DNA from: Pseudomonas abietaniphila | GTDB lineage: Bacteria; Pseudomonadota; Gammaproteobacteria; Pseudomonadales; Pseudomonadaceae | Direction: 5' to 3' | DNA: 64,000 nucleotides | NCBI RefSeq assembly: GCF_039697315.1 | Contig: NZ_CP155619.1 | Coordinates: 5,828,001-5,892,000 of the forward strand | Part shown: positions 46,575 through 54,758 of the stretch, piece by piece | Numbering within the stretch: position 1 is the stretch's first letter | Layout: every line of letters starts with the position of its first letter | Position numbers and translations under genes: made by a program | The notes under the pieces: model-generated | The model's input: only the letters and a program-made list of their open reading frames with translations | The model's database searches: none | Told to the model about the DNA's origin: nothing

Positions 46575-47485
46575 GCCGAACACACGCAGAGGTCGGTGCA
46601 GAGATGACAGTGCCCGCGACTCAACCCCCACGCCGCTCTCGCGCCAAGGTGTTCGACGCCTGGCTCAACCTTCCGGGCGGGTTGATCACCTGCACCTTGA
46701 TTCTGTTCGCGCTGGGGTTGTTGCTGTACATGAGCGTGCGGGTGAACGACGGGCAGATCATTGGCTCAGCCTTCAGTCTCGACAACCTGTGGTCGGCACT
46801 GACCGATCCGCTGACGCGGCTGGTCTTGCTGCGCTCGATCGTGCTTTCGGCCATCGTCACCGTCGCGACTGTGGTGCTGGCATTTCCAGTGGCGTACTTC
46901 CTCGCGTTTCGCGCCGGTCGCTGGCGCCACCTGCTGTTGTTTCTGGTGACCCTGCCGTTCTGGACCAGTTACCTGTTGCGGGTGTTCGCCTGGAAAATCG
47001 TCCTTGCCTATAACGGCGTGCTCAATTCGGCATTGATGCAGTTGGGGATGATCGATGCGCCCCTCAATGGCCTGCTCAATACGCCTTCGACCGTGGTGGT
47101 CACGCTCGCCCACGCTTACGCGGCGTTCGCCGTCCTGCCGTTGTACATCTGCCTGCAAGGCCTGCCGAAGAACCTGTTCGAAGCAGCGGCTGACCTGGGC
47201 GCCAAGCCCCATCAAGGGTTCTTCCGGGTGGTGTTGCCGTTGTCTGTGCCGGGCATTCTCTCGGCGGCACTGGTGGTGTTCGTGCCCACGGTGGGCGACT
47301 ACGTCACTCCGGCGCTGGTCGGCGGCCCCAACAGCTCGATGATTGGCACCCTGATTCAGGCGCAGTTCGGCAAGGCCAACGACTGGCCCGCCGGCGCCGC
47401 GCTGGCCGTGATCAGCATGATCGCGATTGCAATCGTCGTGGTGGCGGCGCGCTGGATCATCACCCGCTGGAGTACGCGCACATGA
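46571..47485 (+). CDS. Polyamine-type ABC transporter permease (PotB/PotH-like)
   Basis: A 304-residue inner-membrane protein with six helices. The cytoplasmic EAA loop is seen as L-F-E-A-A-A-D-L-G-A-K-P near residue 205. Hydrophilic N-terminus of about 30 residues. The start overlaps the oxidase stop (ATGA) and its end overlaps the next permease (ATGA), so translation is coupled. Substrate by context: putrescine, spermidine or another amine. Confidence 0.9.
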   Translation: MSRTHAEVGAEMTVPATQPPRRSRAKVFDAWLNLPGGLITCTLILFALGLLLYMSVRVNDGQIIGSAFSLDNLWSALTDPLTRLVLLRSIVLSAIVTVATVVLAFPVAYFLAFRAGRWRHLLLFLVTLPFWTSYLLRVFAWKIVLAYNGVLNSALMQLGMIDAPLNGLLNTPSTVVVTLAHAYAAFAVLPLYICLQGLPKNLFEAAADLGAKPHQGFFRVVLPLSVPGILSAALVVFVPTVGDYVTPALVGGPNSSMIGTLIQAQFGKANDWPAGAALAVISMIAIAIVVVAARWIITRWSTRT

Positions 47486-48291
47486 ACCGCTACCTGACGC
47501 GTCACTGGCTGGTGGTCTATGTGGCCGCTTACCTGGTGTTCCTGTACCTGCCGACGCTGCTGATTCCGGTCTTCTCGTTCAATGATTCCATCGCACCGGC
47601 CTTTCCGCTCAAAGGCTTCACCCTGCAGTGGTACCAGAGCCTGATGGACGATCCACGGCTGCGCAATGCGGCATTGAACAGCCTGATGGTCGCAAGCTTG
47701 GCGGCCGCGATTGCCACCGCTGCCGGGTGCCTGATCGCCTACGCGGACCTGCGTCGCAGTTCGCCGCTGGCGCGCGGCATCTCTTTGCTGGCGCGGCTGC
47801 CCATTTTGTTGCCGGGCGTGGTGTTGGGCATTGCGTTGCTGGTGGGAGTCAACCTGATCGGGCCGGGACCTTCGTTGGGCGCCATCGTGGTCGGCCACGT
47901 GTGTTTCTGCCTGCCGACCACGGTGGTGGTGATGCGCAGCCGGTTCGCTGCTTTTCCGCGCAGCCTGGAGGACGCGGCCATGGACCTGGGCGCGGACGAG
48001 TGGACGACGTTCCGCCGGGTCGCCCTGCCGCTGGCGCTGCCGGGCCTGTTGTCGGCCTTCATGCTGGCGTTCATCACCTCGTTCGACGAGTTCATCGTCG
48101 CGTTTTTTCTGGTCGGCACCGAACCCACCTTGCCGATCTACATCTGGAGCCAACTGCGTTTTCCCAAGCAACTGCCGAGCGTGATGGCGCTCGGCACGGT
48201 GATCCTCGTGGTCTCCGTGATTCTGGCTGCGCTGGCCGAGCACCTGCGGCGTCGCGGCACCCGTTCCTCTGCCAATTCCATAATGAAATAG
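47482..48291 (+). CDS. Polyamine-type ABC transporter permease (PotC/PotI-like)
   Basis: A 269-residue second permease subunit with six helices. The EAA-type loop is L-E-D-A-A-M-D-L-G-A-D-E near residue 166. It pairs with the 46571-47485 permease in the membrane. Its start is coupled to the preceding gene by ATGA overlap. Confidence 0.9.
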   Translation: MNRYLTRHWLVVYVAAYLVFLYLPTLLIPVFSFNDSIAPAFPLKGFTLQWYQSLMDDPRLRNAALNSLMVASLAAAIATAAGCLIAYADLRRSSPLARGISLLARLPILLPGVVLGIALLVGVNLIGPGPSLGAIVVGHVCFCLPTTVVVMRSRFAAFPRSLEDAAMDLGADEWTTFRRVALPLALPGLLSAFMLAFITSFDEFIVAFFLVGTEPTLPIYIWSQLRFPKQLPSVMALGTVILVVSVILAALAEHLRRRGTRSSANSIMK

Positions 48292-48303
48292 CTCGGAGGT
48301 CTC

Positions 48304-49389
48304 ATGAAAATCCGCATGACTGATTCACGCTCCTGGGTAATGGGGCTGAGTGCGTTTGCTCTTGGCGTCACGTTGTTGCAGCAGGGCGCACAGGCCGCCG
48401 ACAGCGGCAAGCTCACCTATTTCACCTGGTCGGGGTACGAGTTGCCGCAGTTTCACGGCGACTTCGAAAAAGCCCATGCAGGGCAGGTCGATATTTCGGT
48501 GTTCGGCGATGACGACGACGCACTGTCCAAGGCGCGCGCGGGCTTCCATCCGGACCTCGCGCACCCGTGCTACGACAAACTGGACCGCTGGAAACAAGCC
48601 GGGCTGATTCAGCCGCTTGACCCCAAGCGCTTGAAAAACTGGGACCAGATCTTCCCGGTCCTGCAGAAGCTGCCGGGGATCGTCGACGCCGACGGCAAGG
48701 TCTGGATGGTACCGTGGGACTGGGGTAACACCTCGATTCTGTACCGCACCGACCTGGTGAAGAACCCCGAAGCGACGTGGAAAATGTTCTTCGACTCCGC
48801 GTCGCCCTACGCCGGCAAGATGGCGACCATCGATGCGGTGCACGATACGCCGCTGGTGGCCGCATTGCTGGCAGGGGTCGACCCGTTCAAGAAGATGGAT
48901 GACAAACAGCTGGAGAAAGTCGGTGCGATGCTGCGCCAGCAACGACCGCTGATGTCGTCTTACACCACCGACATGACCTCGGTTGAGCAGAGCCTGGCGA
49001 GCGGGGAACTGGTCGCGGCCATGGCCTGGAATGCTTCGGCCACGGCATTGAAGAAACAGAACGTGCCGGTGGCGTTCATGAAGCCCAAGGAAGGCATGCT
49101 GACCTGGGTCTGCGGCATGGTGATGCTCAAGGACGCCAAGCATGTGGACCTGGCATACGACTTCATCAATGCACGCATGAACCCCGATTCCGGGGCGAGC
49201 CTGATCAATGAGTACGGCTACGGCAGCGCGAGCGAGGCCGCTTTCAAACAGGTTCCGGCCGCCAAGCTCGAAGAGCTTTCGCTGCCCAATGACCCGGAAA
49301 CCATGCTGCGTGACACCGTGTTGACCAAGCCGATTCCGAGCAACGACGAGTTGGCCAAGCTGTTCGAGCGGGTCAAGGCGGGCGGTTGA
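48304..49389 (+). CDS. Polyamine-type ABC transporter binding protein (PotF/PotD-like)
   Basis: A 361-residue periplasmic binding protein with signal peptide (residues 1-31, cleavage after A-Q-A-A). The mature N-terminus L-T-Y-F-T-W-S-G-Y matches the PotD/PotF start, and the G-F-H-P-D-L-A-H-P-C-Y segment and W-D-W-G-N-T-S-I-L-Y are in the ligand cleft region. GGAGG precedes the ATG. It determines which amine the system takes up; this cannot be read from sequence alone. Confidence 0.9.
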   Translation: MKIRMTDSRSWVMGLSAFALGVTLLQQGAQAADSGKLTYFTWSGYELPQFHGDFEKAHAGQVDISVFGDDDDALSKARAGFHPDLAHPCYDKLDRWKQAGLIQPLDPKRLKNWDQIFPVLQKLPGIVDADGKVWMVPWDWGNTSILYRTDLVKNPEATWKMFFDSASPYAGKMATIDAVHDTPLVAALLAGVDPFKKMDDKQLEKVGAMLRQQRPLMSSYTTDMTSVEQSLASGELVAAMAWNASATALKKQNVPVAFMKPKEGMLTWVCGMVMLKDAKHVDLAYDFINARMNPDSGASLINEYGYGSASEAAFKQVPAAKLEELSLPNDPETMLRDTVLTKPIPSNDELAKLFERVKAGG

Positions 49390-49502
49390 TAGCGCGCGTG
49401 ATTCTGGCCGAAGGCATATAGAAGCACGCTTGCTCGCGTCCGTTGGGCAGAAGCGGATCGCGCAACGGAATCCAGTCCACTTTTTGAACGAGGAATTCGC
49501 TC

Positions 49503-50606
49503 GTGACAGACACCAGCGTGGTCAGCCTCAGAGGCGTCAGCAAGCGCTATACCGAGAGCATTCTCAGCGTCGACAACATCGATCTGGATATTGCCAGCGG
49601 CGAGTTCATCAGCCTCTTGGGGCCGTCGGGTTGTGGCAAGACCACCACCCTGCGCCTGATCGCCGGGTTCGAAGGGCCGACGTCGGGGACGATTTTCATC
49701 GATGGACAGGACCTCACCGACGCGCCGCCGTACGGGCGCCCGGTGAACACGGTGTTTCAGGACTATGCGCTGTTTCCGCACCTCAATGTGAGCGACAACG
49801 TCGGCTTCGGCTTGAGTCTGGCGGGCGTCGGCACGGGTGAGGCGCGCACGCGTATTCGCGACATGCTTGAACTCGTGGGGCTGGCGGACAAGGCCAAGGC
49901 GCGGGTTCAGGATTTGTCCGGCGGGCAACAACAACGCATTGCGATGGCCCGCGCTCTGGTTTGCAGGCCTCGGGTGTTGCTGCTGGACGAACCGTTGTCC
50001 GCGCTCGACGCGCACCTGCGGCAACACATGCAAGTCGAGCTCAAGCGCCTGCAATCCCAACTGGGGACGACCTTCGTGATGGTCACCCATGACCAGACCG
50101 AAGCGCTGTCGATTTCCGACCGCATCGCGGTCATGCGCAACGGCCGTATCGAGCAGGTGGCCGGTCCCGCCGCGCTCTACGATCAACCGGCCACCCCTTT
50201 CGTCGCCGGTTTCATTGGCGCGAGCAACCTGCTGCCCGGCGAGGTGACAGGCACCGACAGCCCTTTGTTCAGGGTGAGGGTCGGGGCAATGCAGATGATG
50301 GCGCGCAGTGATCAGCCGTTGCGTTCCGGGGATCGGGTCACGGTCTCGTTACGACCTGAAGACTTGCGCGTTGAAGCACGACCGACTCAGACCGATGCCT
50401 CGATGACCCAGGCCACGGTGGTGCAAACCCTGTTTCACGGGCGCTCGTTGCGTATTCAGGTCAGCGTGCCGGGTGTCGATGCCCTGACCCTCGACCTGCC
50501 GCGCGATGGCAATGCCCAACACAACGAGGCGTTGCGTCCGGGCGATGGCATTTACCTGAGCGTGGCGCCGGGCGTGGCCCGGGCATTTTCCGCCACGCCG
50601 GTTTGA
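49503..50606 (+). CDS. Polyamine-type ABC transporter ATPase (PotA/PotG-like)
   Basis: A 367-residue ATPase. Walker A G-P-S-G-C-G-K-T-T-T near residue 40, signature L-S-G-G-Q-Q-Q-R-I near 136, Walker B V-L-L-L-D-E-P-L-S-A-L-D, then a C-terminal TOBE domain (from about 280) typical of this subfamily. The start is GTG 49503, 9 bases after GAGG. It energises the two permeases above. Confidence 0.92.
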   Translation: MTDTSVVSLRGVSKRYTESILSVDNIDLDIASGEFISLLGPSGCGKTTTLRLIAGFEGPTSGTIFIDGQDLTDAPPYGRPVNTVFQDYALFPHLNVSDNVGFGLSLAGVGTGEARTRIRDMLELVGLADKAKARVQDLSGGQQQRIAMARALVCRPRVLLLDEPLSALDAHLRQHMQVELKRLQSQLGTTFVMVTHDQTEALSISDRIAVMRNGRIEQVAGPAALYDQPATPFVAGFIGASNLLPGEVTGTDSPLFRVRVGAMQMMARSDQPLRSGDRVTVSLRPEDLRVEARPTQTDASMTQATVVQTLFHGRSLRIQVSVPGVDALTLDLPRDGNAQHNEALRPGDGIYLSVAPGVARAFSATPV

Positions 50607-50647
50607 ACCGCAGATCTTTTCATTTTCCGTTCTTGCAGGGTGTGTTC

Positions 50648-52171
50648 ATGACCACGATCTACCAGACACTGTCGCAACGCAGCGCCGCCGACTGGCAACA
50701 GCGCTTGAGCCAGTTCGACTACCGCATCAGCAACTTCATCGACGGCGAATACTGTGATGCGCTGAGCGGCGCCACCTTCGAGGTCGTCAATCCGGCGACG
50801 GGCAAGGTTCACGGCACGGCGCCGCGCAGCCGGGCGGAGGACGTCGACGCGGCGGTCAAGTCCGCCCGTCGCGCGTTCAAGTCCGGCAGTTGGTCCCGCC
50901 TGGCGCCGAGGGACCGGATGGCCGTGCTTTACCGTTTTGCGCAGTTGATCGAAGCGCAGGCCGAAGCCTTCGCCATGCTCGACGTGCTGGACATGGGCAA
51001 GCCGATCACCGACATGCTGGAAGTGGACGTGCCGTATTCGGCCCTGTCGTTTCAGTTCTTCGCCGAAACGATTGATAAGCTCGAAGGCGCGGTGACCAGC
51101 ACCACGCCGGAGGCGCTGCATTACATCTTGCGCCAGCCGCTGGGCGTGGTCGGGTTGATCGTGCCCTGGAACTATCCGCTGTTGATGGCCGCCTGGAAAC
51201 TCGCGCCGGCGCTGTCGATGGGCAATTCGGTGGTGCTCAAGCCCGCCGAGCAGTCGCCTTCGAGCGCTGTGCTGCTGGCCGATCTGTTCATGCAGGCGGG
51301 CGGACCGCCCGGCGTGTTCAACGTGGTGCAAGGGCTGGGCGCTGAAGCGGGTGAGGCCCTTGCGCTGCACATGAACGTCGACAAGATCGGCTTCACCGGG
51401 TCGGTCGACGTCGGCAAGAAAATGTTTGTCTACGCCGGTCAGTCGAACATGAAACGCGTGACCACCGAATGCGGTGGCAAAAGCCCCCAGATCATTCTGG
51501 CCGACGTCGCCGACCTTGATCGCGCGGTGAGTTACGCGGTGAATGGCATTTACGCCAATCAGGGCGAGGTGTGCAACGCAGGTTCTCGCTTGCTGGTGCA
51601 GGACAGCATTTACGACGCCTTCATCGAGCGCTTCACGTCGGTGGCGCAAGGGCGCTTCGTGCCTGGGGACCCGTTCGACCCGCGTACTCGAATGGGCTCG
51701 ATGGTCTCATTCCAGCAGCAGAAGCGCGTGTTGGGCTACATCGACAAGGCCAACACCGAAGGCGGCCGACTGGTGTTCGGTGGCGGTGTGCCGCAGGGTC
51801 TGGAGCACGGCGCCTTTGTCAGTCCGACGCTCTATGCCGATGTCTCGCCTGACATGACCCTGGCCCGTGAAGAAGTGTTCGGCCCTGTGGCCGCCGCCAT
51901 TCGGGTCCAGGGCCTGGAGCACGCGCTGGACATTGCCAACGACTCGATCTACGGCCTCGCGGCATCCGTCTGGACCCAGAACATCGACAAGGCGCTGACC
52001 TTCGCCCGCGATGTGGAAGCCGGGATCGTCTGGGTCAACTGTTTCGATCATGGCGACATGACGCAACCCTGGGGCGGTTTCAAGCAGTCGGGTAACGGCC
52101 GCGACCGTTGCCTGGAAGCCTTGACTCAGTATTCACAGACCAAGTCGGTCTGGGTGCATTTGGGCGGTTGA
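50648..52171 (+). CDS. NAD(P)-dependent aldehyde dehydrogenase
   Basis: A 507-residue ALDH. Catalytic Cys in N-Q-G-E-V-C-N-A-G-S-R near residue 312, general-base Glu in T-E-C-G-G-K-S-P near residue 278, P-W-N-Y-P-L in the cofactor region. It resembles PuuC-type gamma-glutamyl-gamma-aminobutyraldehyde and betaine-aldehyde dehydrogenases. It should oxidise the aldehyde made by the FAD oxidase. The ATG at 50648 follows AGGGTG; the frame upstream overlaps the ATPase gene. Confidence 0.9.
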   Translation: MTTIYQTLSQRSAADWQQRLSQFDYRISNFIDGEYCDALSGATFEVVNPATGKVHGTAPRSRAEDVDAAVKSARRAFKSGSWSRLAPRDRMAVLYRFAQLIEAQAEAFAMLDVLDMGKPITDMLEVDVPYSALSFQFFAETIDKLEGAVTSTTPEALHYILRQPLGVVGLIVPWNYPLLMAAWKLAPALSMGNSVVLKPAEQSPSSAVLLADLFMQAGGPPGVFNVVQGLGAEAGEALALHMNVDKIGFTGSVDVGKKMFVYAGQSNMKRVTTECGGKSPQIILADVADLDRAVSYAVNGIYANQGEVCNAGSRLLVQDSIYDAFIERFTSVAQGRFVPGDPFDPRTRMGSMVSFQQQKRVLGYIDKANTEGGRLVFGGGVPQGLEHGAFVSPTLYADVSPDMTLAREEVFGPVAAAIRVQGLEHALDIANDSIYGLAASVWTQNIDKALTFARDVEAGIVWVNCFDHGDMTQPWGGFKQSGNGRDRCLEALTQYSQTKSVWVHLGG

Positions 52172-52263
52172 CGAAGGTGTCGTGTCGGGTACAGTCGCTT
52201 TTTTGTCTGTACCCGCCGCGAGCGCCAGTCAGTCAATAACAACGCCATTCTCCGCGAGCGCCC

Positions 52264-53103
52264 ATGAGCCTAGATTCCATGCCTGACGAAAAACTGCCTG
52301 CCGACAAAGTCGCGCCTGAAGACTCGCCGTTGTTCGCCAGCACGCTGGCCCGCGGTCTTGAGGTGATTATGGCGTTTCGTGCCGGCAATCCGAGCATGAA
52401 CCTGCCCGAGATCGCCGCCGCGACCGGCATCACCAAAAGCGCGGCACAGCGCTTCGCTTTCACCCTTGAAGCCTTGGGCTACCTGCGCAAGGATCCGCAG
52501 AGCAAACGCTACCAGTTGACGCCACGCGCCTTGTCGCTGGGCTTTGGCTACCTGCAGACCGACAGCCTGATCGACCGGGCATCCCCGTACCTGCATCAAC
52601 TCAACCGGGAATGCCACGAAAGCTGCAACCTGTCCGAGCCGGACGGGCACGAGATGGTCTTCGTCGCGCGTTTTCCCAGCCACAATCAGGTAATGATTCC
52701 GATGCCGTTGGGGCTGAGCCTGCCGATGTACTGCACTGCGTCGGGCCGCGCGTACCTGTCCCGACTCGACCCCCAGGCCTGCGCCGATCTGCTCCGCGCC
52801 ATGCCGCGCCCGATGCACACCCATGCCACGATCACCGATCTCGACGCCTTGCTCGACACGATCGCCGAGGCGCGGGAGGAGGGCTACAGCAGCATTGAGG
52901 GCGAGTATTTTCTGGGAGACATTAGCCTGGCAGCGCCGATTGTCGATGCGGGTGGCACGCCGTTGGGCGCGATCAACATCTCGGTGCCGGCCAGCCGCTG
53001 GAGTTTTCAGGACGCGCGCAAAGCCTTCGGCCCTTCACTGATTCACACCGCGCATGCCATCTCCAGCGCGGGTTGGAGTCAGCGGGCGGGTGGGTTTCGC
53101 TGA
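52264..53103 (+). CDS. IclR-family transcriptional regulator
   Basis: A 279-residue regulator. An N-terminal winged HTH (A-S-T-L-A-R-G-L-E-V-I-M-A-F-R then L-P-E-I-A-A-A-T-G-I-T-K-S-A-A-Q-R) leads into the IclR effector domain (about 105-275), with Y-C-T-A-S-G-R-A-Y-L-S and the late G-A-I-N-I-S-V-P-A. It lies 92 bases after the aldehyde dehydrogenase gene in the same direction and is the likely regulator of the amine operon. The palindromes before 45273 are possible targets. Confidence 0.9.
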   Translation: MSLDSMPDEKLPADKVAPEDSPLFASTLARGLEVIMAFRAGNPSMNLPEIAAATGITKSAAQRFAFTLEALGYLRKDPQSKRYQLTPRALSLGFGYLQTDSLIDRASPYLHQLNRECHESCNLSEPDGHEMVFVARFPSHNQVMIPMPLGLSLPMYCTASGRAYLSRLDPQACADLLRAMPRPMHTHATITDLDALLDTIAEAREEGYSSIEGEYFLGDISLAAPIVDAGGTPLGAINISVPASRWSFQDARKAFGPSLIHTAHAISSAGWSQRAGGFR

Positions 53104-53332
53104 TGGCTGTCGGGATTTGCCGTTAGCAGGATTTGCGGCAAATGCATGACCTGTGGGAACGATCATCGTCATACATCAATCTCCCTCACTCCACTCCTAC
53201 CGGATTCGCGTCCTCCGATGCTGTTGCTTTTCCAGCGCGATGGTCCGGTCACTACAAACTGCGACGTGCAAAATGCCCCACGTATACCGTTGCTCGTTGA
53301 CCTTCGCCTGACCACTGCGTAGCCTTGCGCAC

Positions 53333-53525
53333 TTGAGGTTCGCCGGCTCGGGTTTCTCGACACCGGCGCTAAGAAGGGAATGCGGTACATGCCGCAGCTG
53401 CCCCCGCAACTGTAAACGGTCATGTTCATTGCACAGCCACTGCGCGAGCGGGAAGGCGTGATGAATGCGATAGGCGTGACGACTGCGTCAGCCACTTCGC
53501 CGCCGTGAGCCAGGAGACCTGCCTC
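53333..53525 (+). promoter_or_regulatory. Cobalamin riboswitch upstream of cobW
   Basis: The conserved core reads GCCGCAGCTGCCCCCGCAAC then TGTAA at 53391-53415, with GAAGGGAATGCGG before it, GCGGGAAGGCG after it and the B12-box end GAGCCAGGAGACCTGCCTC at 53506-53524. Adenosylcobalamin should shut off the cobW-cobN-chlI-chlD genes. The 220 bases before it (53104-53330) hold the promoter and no gene I can support; the 150 bases after it lead to cobW. Confidence 0.9.
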
Positions 53526-53675
53526 AAAGACGGGCTTGCTTTTCAGCAAGGCCCTGCGAATTCTCATTACAACCGGGCGGGGTGATCCGGTGGCGAATCG
53601 AATGGCGAGCCTGTCGGCATCGACGGCTGCGCGGTTCTCGTCCTGTTTGCCCGCCGCAACGCCATAGGGCATCCG

Positions 53676-54755
53676 ATGAAAACACTGGCCAAACTTCCCG
53701 TCACCATCGTCACCGGCTTTCTCGGTTCGGGCAAAACCACCCTGTTGCGCCACATGCTCGATAACGCCGAGGGGCGCCGTATCGCGGTGATCGTCAACGA
53801 ATTCGGCGAGCTGGGCATTGACGGCGAAATCCTCAAGCAATGCACCATCGGCTGCACCGAAGAAGAGGCCAACGGTCGCGTCTATGAACTGGCCAACGGC
53901 TGCCTGTGCTGCACCGTCCAGGAAGAGTTTTTCCCGGTGATGCAGGAGCTGGTCGCCCGCCGTGGTGATCTGGACCATATCCTCATCGAAACCTCGGGCC
54001 TCGCTCTGCCGAAACCGCTGGTTCAAGCCTTCCAGTGGCCTGAGATCCGCAACGCCTGCACCGTTGACGCCGTCATCACGGTGGTTGACAGCCCGGCTGT
54101 CGTTGCCGGCACGTTCGCGGCATTCCCGGATCAGGTCGACGCACAGCGCAAACTCGATCCGAACCTGGACCACGAGTCCCCGTTGCACGAGCTGTTCGCC
54201 GACCAGCTGGCGAGCGCCGACCTGGTCATCCTCAACAAGGCCGACATGCTCGATGCTGCTGCATTGGCCGCTGTGCGCGCTGAAGTGGCCGAAGAGTTGC
54301 CACCTGCGGTCAAAGTCATCGAAGCCAGCAAGGGCCAGTTGCCGATCAGCGTCCTGCTGGGGCTGGGCGCCGAGTCCGAGCTGCACATCGACGGCCGCAA
54401 AACGCACCACGATCATCACGACGGCGACGACCACGATGATCATGACCACGACGCGTTCGACTCGATTTCCATCTCGCTGCCGCAAGCCGACGAAGCACTG
54501 TTGCTCGACGCCCTGACCCAGGCGGTTGTCCAGCACGGCATCCTGCGCGTCAAAGGTTTCGCCGCGATTCCCGGCAAACCGATGCGTTTGCTGGTGCAGG
54601 GCGTAGGCACCCGTTTCGACAAGCACTTCGACCGTGCCTGGAAAGCGGACGAAGAGCGCCTGACCCATCTGGTGCTGATCGGCCAGGAACTCGACGCTGG
54701 CGTGCTTGAGTCCCAATTGCGCGCTGCCGTCACGGCGGCCGAGATCAAAGGCTAA
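53676..54755 (+). CDS. cobW: CobW GTPase, metallochaperone for cobalt
   Basis: A 359-residue G3E GTPase. Walker A G-F-L-G-S-G-K-T-T near residue 14, the metal site G-C-L-C-C near residue 74, and the guanine motif N-K-A-D near residue 187. A His/Asp-rich loop at about 244-263 (H-H-D-H-H-D-G-D-D-H-D-D-H-D-H-D) precedes the CobW C-terminal domain. It is thought to deliver Co2+ to the CobN chelatase. cobN starts four bases after its stop. Confidence 0.95.
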   Translation: MKTLAKLPVTIVTGFLGSGKTTLLRHMLDNAEGRRIAVIVNEFGELGIDGEILKQCTIGCTEEEANGRVYELANGCLCCTVQEEFFPVMQELVARRGDLDHILIETSGLALPKPLVQAFQWPEIRNACTVDAVITVVDSPAVVAGTFAAFPDQVDAQRKLDPNLDHESPLHELFADQLASADLVILNKADMLDAAALAAVRAEVAEELPPAVKVIEASKGQLPISVLLGLGAESELHIDGRKTHHDHHDGDDHDDHDHDAFDSISISLPQADEALLLDALTQAVVQHGILRVKGFAAIPGKPMRLLVQGVGTRFDKHFDRAWKADEERLTHLVLIGQELDAGVLESQLRAAVTAAEIKG

Positions 54756-54758
54756 GCC

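Noticed and set aside
49405..49445. A single REP-like half (AGCACGCTTGCTCGCG) between the binding protein and ATPase genes
   Set aside because: Only one weak half is present and no inverted partner is near, so I do not list it as a REP element.
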